Part shown: positions 16,771 to 23,997 of the stretch, one piece after another
Layout: the number at the start of each line of letters is the position of its first letter
Position numbering within the stretch: position 1 is the stretch's first letter
Source: an uncultured Lachnospiraceae bacterium
Lineage (GTDB): Bacteria; Bacillota; Clostridia; Lachnospirales; Lachnospiraceae
DNA length: 37,883 bases
Reading direction: 5' to 3'
Assembly (NCBI GenBank): GCA_900316805.1
Contig: ONEJ01000073.1
Coordinates: 1 to 37,883, forward strand
Translations under genes and position numbers: made by a program
Notes under the pieces: generated by a model
Told to the model about the DNA's origin: nothing
Database searches by the model: none
Seen by the model: only the letters and a program-made list of their open reading frames with translations

Positions 16771-16802
16771 AGAAACACCGGCCATTTGAAGCCGGTGTTT
16801 CT
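16771..16802 (-). terminator. Intercistronic hairpin between binding protein and ATPase genes
   Basis: A perfect 12-bp stem (AGAAACACCGGC/GCCGGTGTTTCT, arms 16771-16782 and 16791-16802) with an 8-base loop lies just after the binding-protein stop codon. The following minus-strand bases are only mildly T-rich. It probably acts as a partial terminator or 3' stabiliser that keeps the binding protein more abundant than the membrane components. Confidence 0.75.
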
Positions 16803-16816
16803 AAATTAGTTCTTCA

Positions 16817-17971
16817 TTACTCTAAACCTGTGAAATCAGATGCCTCATAGTATCCGGAGTCAACTAATGCTTCCTTAACGTTGTCCTTGGTAACTACGAC
16901 AATTGCTGTCTGCTTTGCAGGAACATCAATCTTCTCATTATTGTATGTGCTGTCTGTTGCCGGCTCTTTTCCATCCAGGATATCAACTGCCATTGCTACG
17001 GAGTCAGCTGCCAGAGTTCTGGTATCCTTGAATACGGTCATGGACTGCTTGCCATCGATGATGTACTGAACAGATGCCTTCTCAGAATCCTGTCCGGTGA
17101 TTACATAGCTTGAAATGTCCTTATCTGTAGCAAATACGTCTGCGATTGAACGGGAAGTTCCATCGTTTGGAGCTAATACAAGAACATCACCCTTTACGTC
17201 GCTGCCTGCTGCTGTTAAATGAGCCTCAGCTTTTGACTTTGCAACATTGAAATCCCAGTCTGTTGTGATCTGTCCGATGATCTTGCCGATCTCATCTCTG
17301 CTCAGTTCGTTCTTGTCCTGTAATGCTTCTGCTTCTGAAGAGTTTGCAATCTTGAAGGTTCCGTCAGCGATCTTTGGCTGAAGTACGCTCCATGCGCCCT
17401 CGAAGAAGATGAATGCATTGTTGTCAGTTGCTGCACCAGCGTATAAGTAAAGCGGAATATTGCTTCCTGACGGTGCGTTGTCAATTAAGTACTGGCCCTG
17501 TGCCTGGCCTACTGCAAAACTATCAAATGTTACATAGTAGTCAACTGCATCGGTTCCTGTGATCAGACGGTCATAAGCGATTACCTTAACGCCTGCATCC
17601 CTTGCTTCCTCAACTGCTGCGGATGCTGCTGCACCATCCTGTGCACAGATAATAAGGACTTTGATTCCCTTGGAAATTAATGTCTCAACGTTCGTCTTCT
17701 CTGTTGCGGAAGACCCCTGGCTGAATAATACCTGATTGGTAAATCCTGCATCTCCGAGGATCTGCTCGAACTGCTTCTGATCCTGCAGCCATCTTGGCTC
17801 ATCCTTTGTCGGTAAAACAATACCAACCTGTACATCGCCGCCGTTATCCTCTACCTTGGTACCACTCTGCGTATCTGATCCACCCGAAGTCTGGGAACCT
17901 CCTCCGCAGCCTGCCACCAGGCCCAAGACCATTGCTGCTGACAGTAACAACCCCATTAATTTTTTCTTCAT
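16817..17971 (-). CDS. chvE: Sugar-binding lipoprotein, ChvE/XylF type
   Basis: A 384-residue extracytoplasmic binding protein anchored as a lipoprotein. The signal is MKKKLMGLLLSAAMVLGLVAGC with Cys22 as the lipidated residue, followed by a Gly/Ser/Thr-rich spacer to about residue 45. The mature part is a type I periplasmic-binding fold: VQVGIVLPTKDEPRWLQDQ at the start and ISKGIKVLIICAQDG, VKVIAYDRLITGTDAVDYY, LVLAPNDGTSRSIA and VITGQDSE in the ligand cleft strands. The YDRLI and NDGTSRSIAD blocks are typical of the ChvE/xylose-binding group of multiple-monosaccharide transporters. GGGAGG precedes the ATG. It is the first gene of the transporter operon. Confidence 0.95.
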   Translation of the reverse strand: MKKKLMGLLLSAAMVLGLVAGCGGGSQTSGGSDTQSGTKVEDNGGDVQVGIVLPTKDEPRWLQDQKQFEQILGDAGFTNQVLFSQGSSATEKTNVETLISKGIKVLIICAQDGAAASAAVEEARDAGVKVIAYDRLITGTDAVDYYVTFDSFAVGQAQGQYLIDNAPSGSNIPLYLYAGAATDNNAFIFFEGAWSVLQPKIADGTFKIANSSEAEALQDKNELSRDEIGKIIGQITTDWDFNVAKSKAEAHLTAAGSDVKGDVLVLAPNDGTSRSIADVFATDKDISSYVITGQDSEKASVQYIIDGKQSMTVFKDTRTLAADSVAMAVDILDGKEPATDSTYNNEKIDVPAKQTAIVVVTKDNVKEALVDSGYYEASDFTGLE

Positions 17972-18014
17972 ATTTTCTACCTCCCAATATTAAATTGTGA
18001 TGTCTTTCATCGGT

Positions 18015-18043
18015 ATAATAGTACCATGAATTGTTCTGCACTA
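18015..18043 (-). promoter_or_regulatory. Predicted weak core promoter of the transporter operon
   Basis: On the minus strand TATTAT (18015-18020) has a poor -35 match (TAGTGC, 18038-18043) at 17 bases. A weak -35 fits a promoter that needs an activator. Transcription would start near 18008, about 37 bases before the start codon. Confidence 0.45.
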
Positions 18044-18049
18044 ACTTGC

Positions 18050-18085
18050 CACTTTCTGTTATATTTTGCTTTTTTTTACACTTTC
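18050..18085 (-). promoter_or_regulatory. Tandem direct repeats, candidate AraC-type regulator sites
   Basis: GAAAGTG occurs twice on the minus strand, at 18050-18056 and 18079-18085, 29 bases apart. They are centred near -45 and -74 of the predicted start. This is where a class II AraC-type activator dimer would bind, and the neighbouring gene encodes such a regulator. Confidence 0.5.
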
Positions 18086-18142
18086 GGTCTATTTTTTAGC
18101 ACAAATTTGACCATTTTTTCATATATGCAAGAAAATGCTACC

Positions 18143-19762
18143 CTATACCAACTCCTTGTTCTCTTTCTTCTCCTTATATTCCGTGGGAGAGATGCCTACA
18201 TTTTTCTTAAAGGCCCTGCTGAAATAATTCGCATCCGAATACCCTACCTCCAATGAAATTTCCTTGATGTTCATGGAAGACTGGGTCAGCAGTTCCTTCG
18301 CCTTGTCAATTCTCACATTGGTAAGATACTCGCTGAAATTGATTCCCGTGCGCTTTTTGAATAATTTACTGAAATAATAGGGGCTGATCTGAAGCTCCTT
18401 GGACACCTCATCCAGCACAATGTCCTTTGCATAGTTTTCCTCGATATACATCTGCGCCTTCTTGACAATGTCCATGGTACTTTCTTCTTTCTTGGTCAGA
18501 ATATTGCGGCAGACATTACTGATTTTCTTTTCAAACCATTCATACAGCTGGCCGTAATCGCTTATATCGATGATTTTCTGCAGATACTCGCTTCTCATGT
18601 CAAAATGGTAAACCATACCTCCGCTCTCGAAGCCGATTCTTTCTGCCCGCAGCACAAATTCCAGCACCTTCAGTTTAATGTCCATGACCTTTTGGCTGTA
18701 GCTTTTTACCATCCAGTCAAAGATACTTTTCCCATAATAGAGGGCTTTGTGCAGATCCCCATTCTCAATACTCCTGAAAAGCATCTTCTCCGTTTCAATG
18801 GGATAATCCTCCTCATAGTTACAGAGGATCGGAAGATCATTCACGTGGACGACAGAGTCCGAACTGTTGTACTCTAATGACCGGATGGCCTCGTTGTAGG
18901 ATTCTGCCAGGCTGTCTGTCTCATGAACTGCGCCGACTCCCAGCCGGAATTTGGCATCCACCGTCTTTCGAAGCTCTCTGACCATCTTCCTTCCGGTCTC
19001 AATGACTTCGATACGTTTCTCATACTCCTCACTGTCTCCTGCAGGATCACAGGGCACCAGTACCGCGATGGTATTTCCCATCATATTTCCCACACAGCAG
19101 TGGAAAAATGATTTCATGACCTCCCGGATCTTCGGGTACTCTTTTTGAAGCCGCACGCTGGTTCCGATGACATTTTCCATCTGTTCCTTTTCTGACGGTT
19201 CGCCAAACTGCAGCGACATCATATATCCCTCCTCCTCTTCAATGCCAAGAAGGGTGCGGAAATTGTCCCATTCCTCTTTTTCATCTTTCTTGTAAAGCAG
19301 GGAATAAATAAAGCCGTTTTCTATGATTGGCGTGACGATTTCCAGTTTTTCTTTGTAAGCCAGATCAATGCTGCGTCTTTCCTTTGCCTCATCAACCTTA
19401 TGCATTGCCTTTTGCAGGGTGGCAATGATCACATCCTTGTCGATGGGCTTGTTGATATATTCCAGCACGCCGATCCCAATGGCTTCCTTGGCATAATCGA
19501 ACTTCACATAGGCACTGACCACAATAAAAATAATATGATCGTTATGTCTACGTATCTCACGCATGGCCTCAATTCCGTTAATACCCGGCATCTGGATATC
19601 CATAAAAATAATATCCGGCTGAAAATACTCCGCCAGTTCGATCACCTTTCTTCCGGTTTTTGCAGATTCAATGATACATTGATCCTCAAAATTCCGTTCA
19701 ATAATGAATTGCAACGCATCGATCACAATGCTCTCATCATCTGCGATCATTATTTTGTACAT
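18143..19762 (-). CDS. Response regulator with AraC-type DNA-binding domain (YesN-like)
   Basis: A 539-residue two-component regulator. The receiver domain (1-120) has the acidic pocket Asp8/Asp9, phospho-acceptor Asp55 in IIFMDIQMPG, Ser83 in VVSAY and Lys105 in INKPID. A long middle region (about 125-420) of unclear fold is usual for the YesN group. Residues about 430-535 hold two AraC helix-turn-helix motifs (LDEVSKELQISPYYFSKLFKK and IKEISLEVGYSDANYFSRAFKK). GAGGGAG precedes the ATG. The gene overlaps the kinase gene by 26 bases, and the sugar transporter promoter lies directly downstream, so it very probably activates that operon. Confidence 0.94.
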   Translation of the reverse strand: MYKIMIADDESIVIDALQFIIERNFEDQCIIESAKTGRKVIELAEYFQPDIIFMDIQMPGINGIEAMREIRRHNDHIIFIVVSAYVKFDYAKEAIGIGVLEYINKPIDKDVIIATLQKAMHKVDEAKERRSIDLAYKEKLEIVTPIIENGFIYSLLYKKDEKEEWDNFRTLLGIEEEEGYMMSLQFGEPSEKEQMENVIGTSVRLQKEYPKIREVMKSFFHCCVGNMMGNTIAVLVPCDPAGDSEEYEKRIEVIETGRKMVRELRKTVDAKFRLGVGAVHETDSLAESYNEAIRSLEYNSSDSVVHVNDLPILCNYEEDYPIETEKMLFRSIENGDLHKALYYGKSIFDWMVKSYSQKVMDIKLKVLEFVLRAERIGFESGGMVYHFDMRSEYLQKIIDISDYGQLYEWFEKKISNVCRNILTKKEESTMDIVKKAQMYIEENYAKDIVLDEVSKELQISPYYFSKLFKKRTGINFSEYLTNVRIDKAKELLTQSSMNIKEISLEVGYSDANYFSRAFKKNVGISPTEYKEKKENKELV

Positions 19763-21239
19763 CCTGCTGCTCCCTCTTTTCTATGGGGACCACAAACCTG
19801 ACGGTTGTCCCCATATTTTCCCCTTCGCTTATAATCTCCACCTCATCTGTGTAATTGTAGAAGGTGTGGAGTCTTGTGATTACATTGTCCAGACCGATTC
19901 CGCCCTCTTCCGCCTGGGGCTTATCCGGCTGCCTGCTTCCCAAAATTCTGTCAATCTGTTCCCGGGTCATGCCAACGCCGTTATCTGTCACAGACATGAC
20001 AAGATCATCTTCCTGTCTTTCTATCACCAGTTCCACCCTTTTTCCCCAGCCGATATCCTTAAATCCATGCTTGATACTGTTTTCCACAATGGGCTGCAGG
20101 ATCATACCCGGAACACAGATCCCCAGCAGCTGTTCATCCACCTGCTTATGATACCGGATCTCCCCGGCGTAGCGCACATTCAAAATATACATATAGTTAT
20201 CAACCAGTTCAATTTCCTCCTGAAGTGTGGAAAACCAGTCGTTCTTTTCCACAAGCACCCGGAAATAATCTGCCACCTTAATGATATAGCGGTAGGTCTG
20301 ATCCGCCTCCTCCAGCATGGCCAGCTGGGCGCCTGCATTTAAGGTATTAAAGAGAAAATGAGGATTGATCTGCGCCTGCAGGTATTTTAACTGGGCATCC
20401 TTTAAGTATGCCTCCATGCGGATGGAATTTTCCCTCAGTTCACTCTCTGCCTCTACGCTCTGTCTCAGCTTTTCAATATAACCCTTCAGGCTTTTTACCA
20501 TCTGGTTGAAAGCCACCACCACAATCCCGATCTCTGTCTGGGTATCGCATTCCGGCAGCTGTACATCCAGATTTCCCCCTCCTACCTCCTTGGAGGTCTC
20601 TGCCAGCTCCCTTAGGGGTTTTGTCATCCTCTTTATGAATATAAAAATGAGACAAGCATTTAGCAGAGCCGTGAGAGCAAGAATTATATTATACATGCCC
20701 TCGGAAAACCTTACCGACGCCATGATTTCATTGTATGTATTTGCGTTGCTTTGAAACAGGGAATCATTCAGACTGTTGATACAGGTGACCAGATAATCAA
20801 ACAATTCATCTGCCTGCCTGGAATACTGCCGGTATTCTTCTATGTTCCTGTTCCTCTTGGCAGACAGGGCACTTCGCACAGTTTCCAAATAGGTCTCCGA
20901 CATGTTCCGGATATTTTTTTCCATGATCCGGTTCTTGGAATCTGCGATCTCACTGCTTAAATTCGTAAGAAGCTCTCTGTATTCCTTTTCTTTATTATAG
21001 TACTGTTTCAGGGACTCGTCTCGCCTTGTGTTCAGATATTCAGTGGCACAGGACTGCACCTCATCCAGCTTGCCCCTGATTTCTACAAGATTTTTATTTC
21101 CAACATATGTCTGATCAATGTTTTCAATGATCGTGTTCATATTATGGTATATATAAAGATTCACCAGGAATAAAATAGAAAACGTAAATAAAAAAATAGA
21201 CAATGCCTGCTTCTGAAAGGTCGGACTTTTTCTATTCAT
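19737..21239 (-). CDS. Sensor histidine kinase, LytS/YesM family
   Basis: A 500-residue membrane kinase. One membrane helix lies near residues 12-32, then an all-helical outside region of about 150 residues, a second membrane helix (about 183-203), a HAMP linker and a coiled coil. The HisKA-like block QINPHFLFNTLN contains the phospho-accepting His294, and the ATPase has PIVENSIKHG, DNGVGM and GGIGLDNV. An upstream TTG is in frame. The ATG at 21239 follows GAGAGG at ten bases and overlaps the sensor-protein gene by eight bases. The small outside domain probably receives the signal from the adjacent binding protein, as in XylFII-LytS or YesM-type systems. Confidence 0.94.
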   Translation of the reverse strand: MNRKSPTFQKQALSIFLFTFSILFLVNLYIYHNMNTIIENIDQTYVGNKNLVEIRGKLDEVQSCATEYLNTRRDESLKQYYNKEKEYRELLTNLSSEIADSKNRIMEKNIRNMSETYLETVRSALSAKRNRNIEEYRQYSRQADELFDYLVTCINSLNDSLFQSNANTYNEIMASVRFSEGMYNIILALTALLNACLIFIFIKRMTKPLRELAETSKEVGGGNLDVQLPECDTQTEIGIVVVAFNQMVKSLKGYIEKLRQSVEAESELRENSIRMEAYLKDAQLKYLQAQINPHFLFNTLNAGAQLAMLEEADQTYRYIIKVADYFRVLVEKNDWFSTLQEEIELVDNYMYILNVRYAGEIRYHKQVDEQLLGICVPGMILQPIVENSIKHGFKDIGWGKRVELVIERQEDDLVMSVTDNGVGMTREQIDRILGSRQPDKPQAEEGGIGLDNVITRLHTFYNYTDEVEIISEGENMGTTVRFVVPIEKREQQDVQNNDRR

Positions 21240-22263
21240 CTGCAATATACCTCTCTATATTTTCCTGCGTAATGACCTTGTCATCGACAATAATAAACTC
21301 CCGGACGCTTTCATTTTCGATATAGTAGTCCAGCGCATCTACACACAGCTTTCCGGTCTGCAGGGTGTCCATATGAATGAGAGCTGCAATTTCTCCATCC
21401 CGGACAGCCCTTAAGAGGGATTCTGACACACAGCAGCTGATGATCTGCACCTCTTTCTCCAGATCATAATCAATGAGGGACTGATACACCAGTTTTGTAT
21501 CTTTTTCATTCATGCAGATAAGAATATCCGGTCTGTTTTCCTTCCGGTCCATAAATTCCCGGATCATATCCGATGTCTCCTGCAGTCCTCCCGTTCCCAT
21601 CATTTGCGTGCTGAGTCTGACCTGCAGGTGATTTCCCTCGTTCTGCAGGGTCTGCCGAAGTCCCGATAGGATTTCATCCGCACTGCCGTTCTCTGCCATT
21701 TCCTCATTCATGAGAAGGACAACATTGGGATTTCGCTTATCTGCAATTCTGATGATCTGGCGTCCGAACTCTCTTCCGATATTGTCCGTTCCCAGCTCTA
21801 CAAAACTCTTTCTCCGGCTGCCGGCGCAGTCTGACAGAAAGGTAACAACAGGAATTCCCATGTCCGCTGCCTGATTGACGGCCTTTCTTACCGCATCCTC
21901 GTCTGATCCTTCCAGAATGATCCCGTCTACTCTCATTGCCATAGCCAAGTTCAGATAGTCTACAATTCCATAGTCCGCCTCAGAAAACCTGCTCATCTGT
22001 TCCACATAGACCCCTTGCTCCTTCCCATATTTCTGGGCCTCCTGAAAGATCTTATCCGTAATGAACTGATTCCCTGTCTGGCTGATAAACATGTAATGCC
22101 TTTGAAATCCGGTCTCCCCCGTCTCCTGATTGTAGGTACGATTCTGTGCAAAAAGCAGCAGTCCGATGATGGCTGCCGCGAGAAAGACAGCCAGAGCCAT
22201 CACCAGTACCCTGAATTTATTCTCCTCTTTTTCAGCCTGCTGCCTCCCCATATGAATACGCAA
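21232..22263 (-). CDS. Membrane-anchored sugar-binding sensor protein (peripla_BP_4 type)
   Basis: A 343-residue protein with an N-terminal membrane helix (about residues 18-40, VLVMALAVFLAAAIIGLLLF) and no lipobox, then a type I periplasmic-binding domain (YGIVDYLNLAMAMRVDGIILEGSDEDAV, GIPVVTFLSDC, VELGTDNIGREFGRQI). It lacks transporter partners of its own and lies directly ahead of the kinase, so it is likely the ligand-sensing part of a three-component system. The start is uncertain: a TTG at 22263 follows AAAGGAAGAGG, while the ATG at 22251 has poorer spacing. It begins 28 bases after the chemoreceptor. Confidence 0.9.
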   Translation of the reverse strand: MRIHMGRQQAEKEENKFRVLVMALAVFLAAAIIGLLLFAQNRTYNQETGETGFQRHYMFISQTGNQFITDKIFQEAQKYGKEQGVYVEQMSRFSEADYGIVDYLNLAMAMRVDGIILEGSDEDAVRKAVNQAADMGIPVVTFLSDCAGSRRKSFVELGTDNIGREFGRQIIRIADKRNPNVVLLMNEEMAENGSADEILSGLRQTLQNEGNHLQVRLSTQMMGTGGLQETSDMIREFMDRKENRPDILICMNEKDTKLVYQSLIDYDLEKEVQIISCCVSESLLRAVRDGEIAALIHMDTLQTGKLCVDALDYYIENESVREFIIVDDKVITQENIERYIADE

Positions 22264-22291
22264 TTTCCTCTTCCTTTCTGCCTGATCCCGT

Positions 22292-23971
22292 CTAGATTAC
22301 AAACTGATCCACCACCTGGCTGAGATCCTCGGAACTGTTCTTTGTCTGCCCGGAGAGTTTATAGACATCGATAACCATTTCCTGTAATTCTCTGGACTGA
22401 TTCTCCACATTGGAAATTCCCCTGGTACTGTTGCCAATACTTTCGGAGATCTGATCCACTACCCCCTTGATCTCCTCCGTCATGGAATGGAGCAGTTCTA
22501 CGGATTCGCGGATTTTGGCCACATTGCTCTCGATTTCCTTGGAATCTGTTACATAAACGCAGCTGGTTTCCAAAAAGCTGCTGTAATCCTTGATGATGGT
22601 ATGTTCCAGGAAGTCTACGGTCTTCTCCAGGCACAGGAACGCCTCCTCTGTGACACTGCGGACATGCTCCGTGGTATCCATAATGCTGGATGCAAGTCCG
22701 TTGGACTGCTGGGCAAGCTTACCGATTTCCTCCGCAACTACGCCAAATCCCTTTCCCTGTTCTCCTGCCCGGGCCGCCTCAATGGAGGCGTTCAATGCCA
22801 GAAGTTCTGTACTGTCTGCGATTTCGAGAATTCCCGATGTAAGCTCATTGATTCTGTCAATTTCCCTGGAGCGGTCGGTAATGGCTCTGGATTCCCTCTT
22901 AAGGGTCTCATACATCTCTGCGGTTCTTCGGCTGGCATTCTCCGTACTTTCCCGCATAACTTCTGCATTCAGGAGTACCCGGTGGATGACCTGTGCCGCC
23001 TTCTGTGTCTGACCGTTGATCTCCTGCACATTCTCATTGATTCCGCTTACATTCTTGTAGATAAGCTCTGCACTTTCCTGATTGCCCCTCATCAGATCAG
23101 AAAGCTGGGAAGCGGTTTTACTGTTCTTTTCCGAATGATCCTCTAATACACCTACCATCTTTCCAAGATTATCCGCATCGGACACAAGATCTCCGGATAC
23201 CGACGACATTTTCCCCACCATTCCGATCAGTACCTGAAGCATCTTTTCCATGGAACGGCTCATATCGCCAATCTCATCTTTGCGTTTTGTGCTCTTTTCC
23301 AGTTCATGATGATTCTTAAAATTTAAGGATGCGCATTGTCCGATCACCTTGTTGACACGCTTGATGGGTCCGGAGAGCAGTGTGGCAAAAACCAGTGACA
23401 GAACCAGTGCAGCGAGCACTGCAATCATTGCCGCCTCCACATTGGTCTTGACCAGTGCAGATATTACGCTTACCGCATCCTGTTTCTCGGCTATGATCAT
23501 AACAATGCTTCCGATACTGTCCAAAACATAATAGCCGGCAATCATCTTTCTGCCATCCTCTTCGTACTCCACTACCTTAGGCTCGATATCCGGATTCAGC
23601 CCACTGCTGACCTCGTTGACGATCTGCAGTGCAATCGAATTAGCGTTATCTGTTCCAATGAGACTTTCATCCGGATGGTACAATACCTTGTTGCTGGAGC
23701 TTACAAAATATGGATAACAGGTATCAACCCCGTCTACCTTGACACCCTGAAACAGTTCCTGCAATTCCTCCGTGAGAATCATGGAATTACCGTTCTGCTG
23801 AATGCGGATTTCCACCATTTTCCCGTATGCTTTTGCCAGATTCAACATGTTGTTGGAGACACTGTCTGCAATCAGAGTCCTTGCCCTCGGCAGTGAAATC
23901 ACCAGATTCATGACAATGGCTACCACCGCACACATGATTCCCATAATTGCTATTTTTGTCCTAAGTTTCAT
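22292..23971 (-). CDS. Methyl-accepting chemotaxis protein with dCache-like sensor
   Basis: A 559-residue chemoreceptor. A membrane helix (about 7-27) is followed by an outside domain of roughly 140 residues with dCache/sCache-like elements ([22 protein letters not shown], then [19 protein letters not shown]), a second helix (about 176-200), HAMP and a long cytoplasmic coiled coil. The hairpin tip that contacts CheA/CheW reads [20 protein letters not shown], so the signalling core is intact. There is no C-terminal methylation-enzyme tether. GGGGGAAG precedes the ATG. It stands just ahead of the sugar sensor, kinase and regulator, and 26 bases after the GTPase-nuclease gene. Confidence 0.94.
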   Translation of the reverse strand: MKLRTKIAIMGIMCAVVAIVMNLVISLPRARTLIADSVSNNMLNLAKAYGKMVEIRIQQNGNSMILTEELQELFQGVKVDGVDTCYPYFVSSSNKVLYHPDESLIGTDNANSIALQIVNEVSSGLNPDIEPKVVEYEEDGRKMIAGYYVLDSIGSIVMIIAEKQDAVSVISALVKTNVEAAMIAVLAALVLSLVFATLLSGPIKRVNKVIGQCASLNFKNHHELEKSTKRKDEIGDMSRSMEKMLQVLIGMVGKMSSVSGDLVSDADNLGKMVGVLEDHSEKNSKTASQLSDLMRGNQESAELIYKNVSGINENVQEINGQTQKAAQVIHRVLLNAEVMRESTENASRRTAEMYETLKRESRAITDRSREIDRINELTSGILEIADSTELLALNASIEAARAGEQGKGFGVVAEEIGKLAQQSNGLASSIMDTTEHVRSVTEEAFLCLEKTVDFLEHTIIKDYSSFLETSCVYVTDSKEIESNVAKIRESVELLHSMTEEIKGVVDQISESIGNSTRGISNVENQSRELQEMVIDVYKLSGQTKNSSEDLSQVVDQFVI

Positions 23972-23997
23972 AGTTCTTCCCCCTTTGTGTTACCCCT

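Noticed and set aside
22487-23146. Plus-strand frame of 219 codons
   Set aside because: Antisense to the chemoreceptor signalling domain; no ribosome binding site or domain.
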